Shown: positions 43,933-53,521 of the stretch, in pieces
Layout of the letters: the number at the start of each line of letters is the position of its first letter
How positions within the stretch are numbered: position 1 is the stretch's first letter
NCBI GenBank assembly: GCA_024636985.1
Contig: JAGXFY010000052.1
Span: forward strand, 1 to 64,000
Source of the DNA: Petrocella sp024636985
Lineage (GTDB): Bacteria > Bacillota > Clostridia > Lachnospirales > Vallitaleaceae
Direction: 5' to 3'
Length of the DNA stretch: 64,000 nt
The notes under the pieces: generated by a model
The model's input: only the letters and a program-made list of their open reading frames with translations
Told to the model about the DNA's origin: nothing
Databases searched by the model: none
Made by a program: the position numbers and the translations under genes

Positions 43933-44565
43933 TTAGAATTTTAGTTTGATATACCCAATGAGTAATCCTAAGATGAGGATACCACCTACCATTACGATGA
44001 TCCAACCTTTGTCATATGGAACGCCAAATAAATCGTACCCATACAGATGATCAACCTCTTGTAGTAAGCTATCACTTGTAGCTTTCTGACTGCGCTCATT
44101 TTCATTCGATGCTCTTGATAAAGAGGCATCCTCAGATTCAGTTGCTTCCATTGCAACACCTACATCCCCACTATCTTCACTTAAGGCGGACATGGATAGC
44201 ATTTCTTCTGAAACTTCATCATTACTCATATTTTTTTCTTGATTCAGGTTATTAAGTCCAATTAAACTAAATACCAATACAAAAACAATGACAGCAGCAA
44301 TGTTAAGCTGTTTTAAGAATACAATATTTTGTCTTTTCTTAGGGCGTTTTTCTATTTTTTTCATCAAACGTTCATGAAAATCAGAAGGCAAATCAACTTC
44401 ATCTGTCGATTGAAGTACTTGATGGATAGACATGAGGATTTCATAGTCTTTACGACAAACATCACAATCTTCTATATGTGCCATCAATAGTACTTCATTA
44501 CTATGATCCAAACTTTTGTCCATGTGTTGGTGTATCCATTCTCGGGCTTTTATACACTCCATCAT
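43933..44565 (-). CDS. Anti-sigma factor with zinc-finger domain
   Basis: About 210 residues. The N-terminal zf-HC2 domain has the zinc ligands in HIEDCDVCRKDY. A membrane helix follows (about 85-105), then an extracellular Ser/Glu-rich linker and a second helix (about 190-210) near the C-terminus. It should hold the ECF sigma factor at the membrane until proteolysis. ATG codons at 44565 and 44562 share AAAGGAGG; the upstream in-frame ATG at 44580 lies ahead of that site. Confidence 0.88.
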   Translation of the reverse strand: MMECIKAREWIHQHMDKSLDHSNEVLLMAHIEDCDVCRKDYEILMSIHQVLQSTDEVDLPSDFHERLMKKIEKRPKKRQNIVFLKQLNIAAVIVFVLVFSLIGLNNLNQEKNMSNDEVSEEMLSMSALSEDSGDVGVAMEATESEDASLSRASNENERSQKATSDSLLQEVDHLYGYDLFGVPYDKGWIIVMVGGILILGLLIGYIKLKF

Positions 44566-44593
44566 CTCGCCTCCTTTCATTATTTTAGACGCT

Positions 44594-45187
44594 TTAACTG
44601 GCAGTTTGTTCCCGCTTTTTAATAATAATATCTTTTAGGGCTTGTCTTGCTCTTGAAATTCTCGATTTGGTCGTACCCAGATTACATTCCAACATCTTTG
44701 CGATCTCATCATAACTGTATCCGTATATGTCTCGATATATGATTAAAATCTTCTGGTCTTCTTTTAGCTGATCCATTGCATTGCGGACTTCCATAACCGT
44801 TTCATTTTGCAATACTTCTTGTTCCGGTGTTAGGCTATGGTCGACAAACTGCCTTGTAATGCTTTCATCATCCAAACCAACCTTAACTTCCATTGTGGTA
44901 GTGTGTTCCAGGTGACGCTTACGTTTGCGGTACTCATCAATACAGGTGTTCATAGCAAGTCTATGAAGCCATGTACTAAAGGCAGATTCAAATTTGAATT
45001 TATCAAGGTTATTATATACCTTTATTAACACCTCTTGTGCAGCATCATAGGCATCTTGTTCATTCTTAAACATTTGCATAGCAATGTTATATACTTTCTT
45101 TTCATAAGGAAGAATAAGTTTCTCAAATGCCTTAGAATCACCATTAACGGCATTCTTTATTAACTTATGTTCTAATTTCGTTGACAC
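44594..45187 (-). CDS. ECF sigma factor (SigW-like)
   Basis: 197 residues. Sigma region 2 is in DAAQEVLIKVYNNLDKF and FSTWLHRLAMNTCIDEYRK, region 4 in IYGYSYDEIAKMLECNLGTTKSRISRAR. The start is a GTG at 45187 with AAGGTGAT upstream. It lies 28 bases ahead of its anti-sigma gene and probably activates its own promoter. Confidence 0.92.
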   Translation of the reverse strand: MSTKLEHKLIKNAVNGDSKAFEKLILPYEKKVYNIAMQMFKNEQDAYDAAQEVLIKVYNNLDKFKFESAFSTWLHRLAMNTCIDEYRKRKRHLEHTTTMEVKVGLDDESITRQFVDHSLTPEQEVLQNETVMEVRNAMDQLKEDQKILIIYRDIYGYSYDEIAKMLECNLGTTKSRISRARQALKDIIIKKREQTAS

Positions 45188-45297
45188 TTGATCACCTTCT
45201 TATTTGATTACTTTATTTGCTTTTATCTTTGCAATATCGCTTATAATTATAGCATAAATAATCATAAGCGGCACTACTATTAATGCAACATTCTCAT

Positions 45298-45322
45298 TAC
45301 AAATGTTGGTTAAAGGGTTTCA
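45298..45322 (-). promoter_or_regulatory. Candidate ECF-type autoregulated promoter
   Basis: On the minus strand TGAAAC (45317-45322) is followed about 16 bases later by GTAA, resembling the SigW consensus TGAAAC-N16-CGTA. The match of the second box is imperfect and the call is tentative. Confidence 0.3.
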
Positions 45323-45343
45323 AATCAATTAAAAATAAATCTA

Positions 45344-45372
45344 TTGCGTTTTACTATTTTATATGATATTAT
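45344..45372 (+). promoter_or_regulatory. Promoter of tRNA-Leu
   Basis: TTGCGT (45344-45349) and TATTAT (45367-45372) are spaced 17 bases apart, 37 bases upstream of the tRNA. Confidence 0.6.
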
Positions 45373-45408
45373 ATAAAAACGTCATCAGCACCTACATTAT
45401 ATTCAACT

Positions 45409-45492
45409 GCGGATATGGCGGAATAGGCAGACGCATCAGACTCAAAATCTGACGCTGGTGACAGTGTGTGGGTTCGACTCCCACTATCCGCA
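45409..45492 (+). tRNA. tRNA-Leu (anticodon CAA)
   Basis: 84 bases from GCGGATA to TATCCGC plus discriminator A, a long-variable-arm class II tRNA. The acceptor arms pair fully. The anticodon stem TCAGA/TCTGA encloses the loop CTCAAAA, giving anticodon CAA (codon UUG). The T arm is GTGGG-TTCGACT-CCCAC. The CCA end is not encoded. Confidence 0.97.
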
Positions 45493-45537
45493 TTCATACA
45501 AGGTTTTAATAGATTTTATATTATTTATTTACATGAG

Positions 45538-45586
45538 ACACATCAGACTTTTTAAGAAATTAAACAAGGTTTGACGTGTTTTTTTA
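45538..45586 (+). terminator. Terminator after tRNA-Leu
   Basis: ACACATCAGAC (45538-45548) pairs with GTTTGACGTGT (45569-45579) over 10 of 11 positions, followed by a run of T. Confidence 0.75.
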
Positions 45587-45600
45587 TTTGATGTTTACTA

Positions 45601-46488
45601 TTATGTAATGGATGCCTCATAAATAGACTGGATAGATTGATCCATCATCGTATTAAATGCAGCATCACTTTGCTTCGCATTTAATCCTTCAGATAAAGCT
45701 CTTGAAAAACTTGCAATCAACTTATGATTGCGACTCAGTTTTTCATTGGCCTCATTTCTTGAGTATCCTCCTGATAAAGCAACCACTCTAAGAGCACTAG
45801 GATGGTTAATGATTTCTAAATAAAAATCATCAATATCAGGTATCGTCAGTTTAAGCATAACCTGATATTCTGGGTCGAGCTGAGTAAGGTGATGCAGTAA
45901 TTCTTTTTTAAGAATTTCTTCCGCTTTTTCTTTGTTAGGCATATGAATATCTATCTCCGGTTCAATAATCGGTACAAGTCCTGCATCCCAAATAATCTTA
46001 CCAATATCAAATTGTTGCTTAACCAATGTTTTTATTCCGGTTTCATTGGCTTCTTTTATTACTGAGCGCATTTTAGTACCAAAAATATGCCTTTCTTCTG
46101 CCTGTATAAGTAATGTATCAAGATTTGGCATTGGTTTCATTAACTGCACGCCGTTTTCCAAATCAGCCAACCCTTGATCCACTTTTAAAATTGGTACAAT
46201 GCCTTTCTCTTCCCATAGGTAATCAGCAGAATATTTATCTCCTACTTTCATATTCATTGTCTTTTCAAAAAGAATTGCAGCAAGAATTCTATCTTTTGTA
46301 AAGGCTGGACTTTTCATAATCCTAGATCGCATTTCATGTACCAATTGAAACATTTCTTCTTCATTTGAATAGGCTTCTTTAGGAATTCCATAGGATTCAA
46401 GGGCCTTCGGTGTGCTCCCGCCACTTTGATCAAGAGCTGCAATAAAACCATCGTCTTTTTTCATACGTTCAAATTGTACTATATTCAT
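45601..46488 (-). CDS. fda: Fructose-bisphosphate aldolase class I
   Basis: 295 residues. The start MNIVQFERMKKDDGFIAALD and ALDQSGGSTPKAL are the bacterial class I form, with the Schiff-base Lys in QVMLKLTIP. It splits fructose 1,6-bisphosphate in glycolysis without metal. A GAGGTG site precedes the ATG. Confidence 0.94.
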   Translation of the reverse strand: MNIVQFERMKKDDGFIAALDQSGGSTPKALESYGIPKEAYSNEEEMFQLVHEMRSRIMKSPAFTKDRILAAILFEKTMNMKVGDKYSADYLWEEKGIVPILKVDQGLADLENGVQLMKPMPNLDTLLIQAEERHIFGTKMRSVIKEANETGIKTLVKQQFDIGKIIWDAGLVPIIEPEIDIHMPNKEKAEEILKKELLHHLTQLDPEYQVMLKLTIPDIDDFYLEIINHPSALRVVALSGGYSRNEANEKLSRNHKLIASFSRALSEGLNAKQSDAAFNTMMDQSIQSIYEASIT

Positions 46489-46568
46489 AAAAACACCTCC
46501 ATTTAGAATTAACTGTTGCTCCTTTAGTATACACCTTATTTTGAAAAACTACCAAAAGGTTGCTTCTA

Positions 46569-46599
46569 CCAAAAAAAGAAACCTCTTACGAGATTTCTT
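46569..46599 (-). terminator. Terminator after the Nudix gene
   Basis: On the minus strand AAGAAATCTC and GAGGTTTCTT pair (one G-U) around GTAA, followed by seven T, 5 bases after the Nudix stop codon. Confidence 0.9.
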
Positions 46600-46603
46600 T
46601 CTA

Positions 46604-47056
46604 TTACATATATTTCTTATTACCCCACATATTGCAACGCCTTAGTTCTAAAAATTCACTATAAGCCAATTCTAATATGTGTTTTTCATTGGTGAACTTA
46701 AGCATGTGAATGGCTTCATGATACTTATAGTACCCTGAATCAACAAAGTACTCTTCCTTTTGTGGTTTGGTATAGTAATTGTTCGCTTTCATCAAATACC
46801 AATTGACATCCTTTTGAATTTGTTCATTTGCTGCCATAAAAGAATACTGGCTTTTTCCAAGATATTTGATGATTTGACCACTTACACCCGCCTCTTCAGC
46901 AACTTCTCTAAGGGCGGTCTCCTTATACTCTTCATTTGGCTCAACTGTACCTTTAGGTAATACCCATGCGTCATACCTATTTTTATAATTCTTATAGAGT
47001 AACAATATTTTGCCTTTATGAATTACAACCCCACCACAACTTACAGCTTCTTTCAT
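46604..47056 (-). CDS. Nudix hydrolase
   Basis: 150 residues with a complete Nudix box, GTVEPNEEYKETALREVAEE followed by AGV, fitting G-x5-E-x7-R-E-U-x-E-E-x-G-U. It hydrolyses a nucleoside diphosphate derivative, possibly a diadenosine polyphosphate or nucleotide, but the substrate cannot be told. AGGAGGC lies upstream of the ATG. Confidence 0.9.
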   Translation of the reverse strand: MKEAVSCGGVVIHKGKILLLYKNYKNRYDAWVLPKGTVEPNEEYKETALREVAEEAGVSGQIIKYLGKSQYSFMAANEQIQKDVNWYLMKANNYYTKPQKEEYFVDSGYYKYHEAIHMLKFTNEKHILELAYSEFLELRRCNMWGNKKYM

Positions 47057-47187
47057 AAAATCAGCCTCCTCGTTTATGGGTGCTCTTCATTTACTTGACT
47101 CTAAGTTGATTGCCAAGCTATTAAAAAGTTTGATTGAACTTAGTATACCTTCATTCTTATTAACTTTCAACCTTTTTAATACATCTA

Positions 47188-48603
47188 CTATTTTTCAATA
47201 AGGTAAGCGTCTAATAATGCTTTCGCAATAGGAACCGCATGGGCAGATCCTGTGCCTACATTTTCCACTACCACAGCTAAGGCAATTCTTGGCTCTTCGA
47301 TAGGCGCATAGCCCACATACCAAGCATGAGCAGCACCTGTTGAATTATCAGCTGATCCTGTCTTACTTGCTACAGTGTATTGACTGTTACTAAGTTGTAT
47401 TGCCGTTCCTTCTTCACTGGTTTTCTTCATGAAGCCCTCTATAAGTTTTACATCTTCTTCTGAAATAACCCTACCTGTATCCATGATTTTTTGCTCACGA
47501 ATGACAGATTCATCCTCTGCAATAACTTGACTAACCAGATAAGGCCTAATAAGATGACCATCATTAGCCAAAATAGATACCATCATAGCGTTATTAAGGG
47601 GTGTTACCAGTGTTTTCCCTTGACCAATGACTGTTTCTGCCCGCTCAGAAGCCGATTTCTGATTTTCGATGCCATATCGACTGTTACTCGTTTCCAGTTC
47701 TAACTCTAGCCTTTGATTGTACCCAAACATCTCCGTCAAATTGTGCAATTGGTTCATATCTATTTGTTCACCTATATGTGCAAAAGCGGTATTACAAGAT
47801 ACAGCAAAAGCTTCTTCAAGGGTCAAATCACCATGAACCTTATTATTATAGCAATGAATGGTTTTCTCTCCAAAAGTATCTTTCCCTAGACACTTATAAC
47901 TGAAATCACTGGCTTCATGATTTTGCAAATATGCTAAAGCAGTAAGGATTTTGAAGGTAGAGCCTGGCGGATACAGACCTTGAGTGCTACGGTTCAACAA
48001 GGTTGCTGAGGCTTCATCTTTAAGATAAGTACTATAATTGGTAGAAATATTATTAGGATCATAATCCGGCGTCGATACCATCGCGAGTATTTTACCCGTT
48101 TTAGGTTCAATAGCTACAATAGCCCCTTTATTATTGCCGAGTAAGGTTCTACCCAGTTGTTGCAAATCCAAATCTAGGGTCGTAACAACCGAGTGTCCCT
48201 TAGGCTGATCATTGGTAAAACCTTCCATGAATTTATCCCAGAGATTCTCTTTCGTACGAATTAGATCCAAATAACTATAGGCTTCGATGCCTGATTTACC
48301 ATATCCCATATAGCCAACCACATGTGCAAAAAGAGATCCATAGGGATACATACGAATTTGTTGATTATTTTCTATTTTACTTGTTGCTAATATATGACCA
48401 TTGCCATCTAATATGTCACCTCTTATAACGCTACTTTCTATGGCTTGAAGTCTCGGATTGTAGTCATTGACAACCAAATTATCGCTTTGAAAAACAACAT
48501 AATAAATTATATTCAAACCTAAAATTAAAAATAAGAGGACTATGAGAGACCTTATTCTTTTTAAAGGTTTATTTCTATCTTCTAGCCTTTTATTTGAATT
48601 CAT
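47188..48603 (-). CDS. Class B penicillin-binding protein (FtsI/PbpA-type transpeptidase)
   Basis: 471 residues: membrane helix (about 17-37), a short dimerisation region and a transpeptidase domain with STFK in YPPGSTFKIL, SCN in AVSCNTAF and KTG in ASKTGSADN. It crosslinks peptidoglycan. It is 5 bases downstream of an FtsW/RodA glycosyltransferase gene, the expected partner. The short N-terminus is closer to PbpA-like proteins of sporulation or septum than to full FtsI. Confidence 0.92.
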   Translation of the reverse strand: MNSNKRLEDRNKPLKRIRSLIVLLFLILGLNIIYYVVFQSDNLVVNDYNPRLQAIESSVIRGDILDGNGHILATSKIENNQQIRMYPYGSLFAHVVGYMGYGKSGIEAYSYLDLIRTKENLWDKFMEGFTNDQPKGHSVVTTLDLDLQQLGRTLLGNNKGAIVAIEPKTGKILAMVSTPDYDPNNISTNYSTYLKDEASATLLNRSTQGLYPPGSTFKILTALAYLQNHEASDFSYKCLGKDTFGEKTIHCYNNKVHGDLTLEEAFAVSCNTAFAHIGEQIDMNQLHNLTEMFGYNQRLELELETSNSRYGIENQKSASERAETVIGQGKTLVTPLNNAMMVSILANDGHLIRPYLVSQVIAEDESVIREQKIMDTGRVISEEDVKLIEGFMKKTSEEGTAIQLSNSQYTVASKTGSADNSTGAAHAWYVGYAPIEEPRIALAVVVENVGTGSAHAVPIAKALLDAYLIEK

Positions 48604-48608
48604 TTTTA

Positions 48609-49994
48609 TTAAGCCTCACAATTTTCTTCATCTGGTAGCATTTGATCCATTAGTTTTTCTTTCTTCCGTAACATTTCTTTTTTATACTGTCGATCTTCAT
48701 TCATTTTTATGCCTTGTAATATACCTAACATGATAAAGGTAGATACAAGAGAAGATCCACCATAGCTCACAAATGGTAAGGTAACACCGGTAAGCGGAAT
48801 CGCTTTGGTTACACCACCTATGATTAAAAAACTCTGAATAGCAATAATAATCAATATGCCTGAACCCATTAGAAAATTAAAATCATTTTGAGATTTTTCG
48901 ACCATTTGAATGCCAAAAAGAAAAAAATATACAATCATAATAATGATCCCCAGTCCAACCACCAAACCTAATTCCTCCACAATCGCAGAGTAGATAAAAT
49001 CTGTTGTAACCACCGGTATTTTATTAGGAAGGCCTAAAGTTAAGCCACGCCCAAATAACCCACCATTACCAATGGCGAATAAAGATTGGGTAATCTGATA
49101 ACCTGTATTGTCTATGTCAGAAAAAGGATCAATCCAAGTATCAATACGTACTCTGACATGCCAAAAAAATCGGTAAGCAAAAAACCCGCCTACCATCGTC
49201 ATAATGGTCCCCCCAATAATATACATTCTATTCCTCGTATACACATAACTCATTAAAATAAAAACCGAATAAAAAATAAGTGCTGATCCTAGATCTCGTT
49301 GATACACTTGTATGATAACCATACCCATTGTGATGGTTCCGGTGACAAATAAGGATAATTTTTCGTGTTCATAAAATTGGGTCAAAGTAGAAGCCAAAAA
49401 AACGATATACAATATCTTGACAACTTCTGAAGGCTGAAAGGTGAAGCTACCGATACGCATCCAATTTGTGGCACCATTGATGGTTTCATTGGTCATGACC
49501 AACAAGACAACGGCTAGAATAATCGATGGGACCCCCAAATACTTGATAAAATTCATTCGACTATATAGAAATACTACCGCAAATACTACGACATAGGCCA
49601 AGCAGGATAGATAAAACTGTTTAAGACCCAGATTTATACTCAACCTACCCAATAGTATGAAACTGATTACAAGTAAAAACTGCCCAATACTCCAAAGGGG
49701 TAAAATTGTTTTACTCATATAAAGGTTTACAATATGACCGGATAATAAGATTAAGCCAATCTGTCCTAAGTAAATCATAATGACTTTATATTCAAACTCA
49801 TAATGATAGAGCAAAACTGTATAGGCCACCAAATGAAAAAATAGAATGATAACCGTTTGAAGCCTATGGTAATCATAGGCGCGTTCCGTATTTTTATGCT
49901 TAATAAGCGTAAACTGAATGGCCAAAATGCTAATATAACCCATCGTCAAGAGAGATAAGCATAAAGCTGCCAAACCAACATAAAATTCAAACAT
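48609..49994 (-). CDS. FtsW/RodA/SpoVE SEDS glycosyltransferase
   Basis: 461 residues with about 12 membrane helices. SEDS signatures are NWMRIGSFTFQPSEVVKI, the catalytic-loop IPVVTTDFIYSAIVEELG, and LPFVSYGGSSLV. It polymerises glycan strands from lipid II with the neighbouring PBP. Start ATG lies next to the stop of the U32 gene, with AAAGGTG upstream. Confidence 0.93.
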   Translation of the reverse strand: MFEFYVGLAALCLSLLTMGYISILAIQFTLIKHKNTERAYDYHRLQTVIILFFHLVAYTVLLYHYEFEYKVIMIYLGQIGLILLSGHIVNLYMSKTILPLWSIGQFLLVISFILLGRLSINLGLKQFYLSCLAYVVVFAVVFLYSRMNFIKYLGVPSIILAVVLLVMTNETINGATNWMRIGSFTFQPSEVVKILYIVFLASTLTQFYEHEKLSLFVTGTITMGMVIIQVYQRDLGSALIFYSVFILMSYVYTRNRMYIIGGTIMTMVGGFFAYRFFWHVRVRIDTWIDPFSDIDNTGYQITQSLFAIGNGGLFGRGLTLGLPNKIPVVTTDFIYSAIVEELGLVVGLGIIIMIVYFFLFGIQMVEKSQNDFNFLMGSGILIIIAIQSFLIIGGVTKAIPLTGVTLPFVSYGGSSLVSTFIMLGILQGIKMNEDRQYKKEMLRKKEKLMDQMLPDEENCEA

Positions 49995-52328
49995 TTATTC
50001 AACACCTTTTGTATAGTGACCTCTGGTAAATACCATAGACATCTCTTGTGCCGGTATCGTTGTCTTACTTGTTACAGCATCTAATATCTTTGCTATATCT
50101 TCTTTACTTTCATTTAAGAATTCAACTCTAAATGTTCTAAGACCCATTTCCTTCATTTCATTGATTTTATCAATCAAGTAATGAGGAACAGCATTGTAAA
50201 TCTGGTTATAACATAGCTTACAAACAGTCTCCACAGGTACCTTCATACCCTTACGGTCCTCTAAATATATAATCTTGCCGTTTTCTTTTTTACAATCATC
50301 TAATGATTTTCTCACACATTGCGCTGAAGTCATAACATTCATATGGCCATAAACAATACACTCTGCTTTATTAAGAGGTAATTGTTTCATTTCATACTTA
50401 TTTAGCTCCACAGAAGGTACATAACCTTCAGATAATTCTTTAAACATCAGGTGATTGGCTGTATGCTGATTCATAATCGAGAAAGCATAATCATAAACAA
50501 GTTTTTTGCCAAACGGTAATGCATGATGGTAAGCATCAATAGATCTTAATAAGAAACCATCGATTTCATCTGCCAGACTTTCTTTCAAGATAGAAATCAT
50601 CGTATCTTTTTCATGCCTTAATATCTTAGGAACTGCAATATATATCTGTGTTGGTAGATCTTTATAGAAATTAATAATCTCTAATATCTGTTCCTCATTG
50701 AAATTCAAATGCTCAATGTAAATCCTTTGTATACTATAATCTTTAAGTATTTCAAATTGATAGAATTTTCTTAACAAAACCGTTATATTTTTATGATAGG
50801 AAGGTGTGTTTTCTATCTTAATGACACTCACAGGTATATAAGGCTTTTTATTCACAACGGCATTTAGACCTAGCCATTTTTCAAAACCTTCACGTCGAAT
50901 GGAATTTAACTGTCCCATTGACATAAAAACATCTCCGGAAATTTGAACCTTAATATCATTTATTTTAATTGGATATTGTGCCACTTTTGAGAATTGTTTT
51001 TCAATTCGTTCCGGCGTAAGACTTTGACTTTTTGCTTCTTGAACCAAATCACCAATCACACGTATTTCTCTATTATCATCTTTGATCATCATTTCAATCG
51101 GTTTATTCACGTACATGTTAACTTCAACATGAACACCCACGTGAAGCATGTTAGATTGGTTTTCAAGAAGTCTGTTCTCAAGTTCTATACTTTTTATACG
51201 TCTGACTTCCTGACCTATTTGTATTGGGTGATCTGAATATATGATATAGTCACTTTTTGTATTTAACTGGGCAATCCAAGAATAGTAATCCCCTTGATCG
51301 AAAACGATTTCCAGACAATCTCCAATTCTTATTTTTTCGAATAACGTGACGAAATATTGATTGCCATTCTTCGCCTTAACTTTACCTATGATTCTACCTT
51401 GATGCTTGGGTTGGTCAAAAGTAATCATGGACGGGCCATTATGTTGAAAATAATAACCATTGGTAAAATTGCCACGGTTATAAATCTGGACCATATCATC
51501 CAAATCACTTTGCTTAATATTTAAAATACCTTTTTCTAAATAAGCATCGCGGTAATAACGGTAGAGTCCGGTCATTAACCCAACATATTCCTTTGATTTC
51601 ATGCGACCTTCAATTTTAAAAGATTCAATACCGGCATCAATAAGTTCCGGGAGAACCGTCAATGTTTCAATATCTTTTGGACTTAGTATATGAGACTTAT
51701 CCCATTCTTTTTCATTAATTATGGCTTTATAAACCAATCGACAAGGTTGAGCACATCGTCCTCGATTCCCACTTCTTCCACCCATAAATGAGCTCATGAG
51801 ACATTGACCGGAATAGCTATAACATAAAGCACCATGAACAAAGGTCTCAATTTCCATTTTTGTATTTTTCTTAATATTAATGATTTCATCAATAGATAGT
51901 TCTCGCGCTAAAACAACTCTTTTAACACCCATTTCTTCAAGAAATCTAACACCTTGTACACTATGACAATTAAGCTGTGTACTACCATGAACCTCAATGT
52001 CAGGAAAAACTCTTTTAAGCAATGCAATAACACCAAGATCCTGAAGGATAAAAGCATCTACACCTAGTTGATACACTTCAAGTATATGATTGATCAGCTG
52101 ATCTATCTCTTTTTCTTTAAATAATGTATTAATCGTATAATAGATCTTAACGCCATATATTCTTGCATACTTGATGGCTTTCTCTAATGTCTCTAGATTA
52201 AAATTCTTAGCATAGGCTCTAGCCCCATAGTTTTCCCCCCCTAGGTAAACAGCGTTACATCCACTATGCACTGCAGCAATAAATGCCTCGTATGAACCTG
52301 CTGGTGACAATATTTCCGGTTTAAACAT
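49995..52328 (-). CDS. U32-family peptidase with DUF3656 (RlhA/TrhP-like)
   Basis: 777 residues. The U32 core has FIHGALCYSYSGQCLMSS-type sequence (GALCYSYSGQCLMSSFMG) and GGRSGNRGRCAQPCR; the cysteines probably hold an iron-sulfur cluster. A long C-terminal part (about 400-777) includes DUF3656. Relatives modify tRNA or rRNA by hydroxylation rather than cut proteins. It is cotranscribed with the FtsW-like gene. Confidence 0.9.
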   Translation of the reverse strand: MFKPEILSPAGSYEAFIAAVHSGCNAVYLGGENYGARAYAKNFNLETLEKAIKYARIYGVKIYYTINTLFKEKEIDQLINHILEVYQLGVDAFILQDLGVIALLKRVFPDIEVHGSTQLNCHSVQGVRFLEEMGVKRVVLARELSIDEIINIKKNTKMEIETFVHGALCYSYSGQCLMSSFMGGRSGNRGRCAQPCRLVYKAIINEKEWDKSHILSPKDIETLTVLPELIDAGIESFKIEGRMKSKEYVGLMTGLYRYYRDAYLEKGILNIKQSDLDDMVQIYNRGNFTNGYYFQHNGPSMITFDQPKHQGRIIGKVKAKNGNQYFVTLFEKIRIGDCLEIVFDQGDYYSWIAQLNTKSDYIIYSDHPIQIGQEVRRIKSIELENRLLENQSNMLHVGVHVEVNMYVNKPIEMMIKDDNREIRVIGDLVQEAKSQSLTPERIEKQFSKVAQYPIKINDIKVQISGDVFMSMGQLNSIRREGFEKWLGLNAVVNKKPYIPVSVIKIENTPSYHKNITVLLRKFYQFEILKDYSIQRIYIEHLNFNEEQILEIINFYKDLPTQIYIAVPKILRHEKDTMISILKESLADEIDGFLLRSIDAYHHALPFGKKLVYDYAFSIMNQHTANHLMFKELSEGYVPSVELNKYEMKQLPLNKAECIVYGHMNVMTSAQCVRKSLDDCKKENGKIIYLEDRKGMKVPVETVCKLCYNQIYNAVPHYLIDKINEMKEMGLRTFRVEFLNESKEDIAKILDAVTSKTTIPAQEMSMVFTRGHYTKGVE

Positions 52329-52441
52329 GTTATCCTAGGCCTCTTTCGTCCATGTATCATCAAATCATAATCAAAAGTCCATCAATGTTTGTAGTTGAGT
52401 CGTTTACAAAACAGATCCGGACTTTTTGGTTTCATTTCATT

Positions 52442-52846
52442 TTAGTTATTCTCTTCAAAAATTCGGATGTACTCATCCAATTCCTTTTTATGGGTTTTAA
52501 CTTCGTTTTCTAATAACGTGATTTTTGAAACCAACCCACTTTTTTCTTGATCCAATTTAAAGATTTGTTCTTTTAGATTCGCTATTACCTGGTCCTTATC
52601 TCTGGATTGATCCTTCATGAGATTATTCAGGTCGCGCTCTTTAAAGAGTTCATCTGCAATATTAATAGCTAGCAGCACATTTAACAATCTCGTATTTAAG
52701 AGTTGTCCATTGTCTGAATGTTTAATCTCATCCATCTTGTTATTGATGTATAAGGCCACTCTTTGGATGTACTCTTCACTTTCATCACCTGATAAGGTAT
52801 AGACATTACCATTAATCAGTACTTTTGTATTATTCTTTGGCGACAC
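52442..52846 (-). CDS. zapA: ZapA, cell division protein
   Basis: 134 residues: a small globular head (about 1-60) and a long coiled coil (about 65-134) with ILEQIFKLDQEKSGLVSK-type heptads. ZapA bundles FtsZ. The start is GTG at 52846, with GGGGGG about 8 bases upstream. Confidence 0.85.
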   Translation of the reverse strand: MSPKNNTKVLINGNVYTLSGDESEEYIQRVALYINNKMDEIKHSDNGQLLNTRLLNVLLAINIADELFKERDLNNLMKDQSRDKDQVIANLKEQIFKLDQEKSGLVSKITLLENEVKTHKKELDEYIRIFEENN

Positions 52847-52972
52847 TCAAAGCCCCCCTGACTTTATCTCGGCTATCCGAATGGGATATGCCCATCATCG
52901 TTATCTCCACTTTCCCAGCATGTTACGGCAGAGTATTAAAAAAATTATAGCATAGATTCATATTCGGTTCAA
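52847..52972 (-). promoter_or_regulatory. zapA: zapA promoter and leader
   Basis: Minus-strand TTGAAC (52967-52972) and TATAAT (52944-52949) are 17 bases apart. The roughly 90-base leader that follows is GC-richer than its surroundings and has short hairpins (TGGG-CATA-TCCCA). No known RNA family was recognised. Confidence 0.6.
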
Positions 52973-53499
52973 TTACCACCACCGGAATGATTCAATAAAA
53001 CATTTACGACATTACCGCCTTCTACTATTGTTTCTTTGTTCCAAACCAAAATGCGATATGAAATACCGGGTTTTACCTGATCAATAGATTCGATACTTTC
53101 ATAGTCAATGGCTGCTTTTCTCTTGTACTCAATTAAGCTCATTTTTATTAATTTGAATAATGCATCTTCCTGGCCATACAAATAGAACATGAAAATGCCT
53201 TGTCTTACCGATTCTTCAATCACTTTTTTGGCCTGTGTTCTAACTTTACCAATAATTTCATACCCATCAATGATGTAATCATATAAGAGGCTCGCCTTTA
53301 GACTGTCACCAGACGGTGTTATTTCATAGATGTAATGGTTCGGCGTGATTGCTTTAGATGTGATATGATTTATGTCAATGAGCTTTTGCAATAGACCGTT
53401 CACCGTTCCCAATGAATATCCCGTTCGTTTGGCTAATTGGCGCTGGCTGATATCTGGTATTTCTTCAATTGTAAGCAATAAACGTAATGTCTTATCCAT
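52969..53499 (-). CDS. Winged-helix regulator
   Basis: 176 residues with an N-terminal winged helix (ISQRQLAKRTGYSLGTVNGLL, shortened: QLAKRTGYSLGTVNGLL) and a C-terminal domain of unknown kind. It lies 22 bases after ruvB. Similar proteins accompany exopolysaccharide genes; the target is unknown. Its stop codon overlaps the zapA promoter. Confidence 0.82.
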   Translation of the reverse strand: MDKTLRLLLTIEEIPDISQRQLAKRTGYSLGTVNGLLQKLIDINHITSKAITPNHYIYEITPSGDSLKASLLYDYIIDGYEIIGKVRTQAKKVIEESVRQGIFMFYLYGQEDALFKLIKMSLIEYKRKAAIDYESIESIDQVKPGISYRILVWNKETIVEGGNVVNVLLNHSGGGN

Positions 53500-53521
53500 T
53501 ATAAATCACCATTTCGCACTG

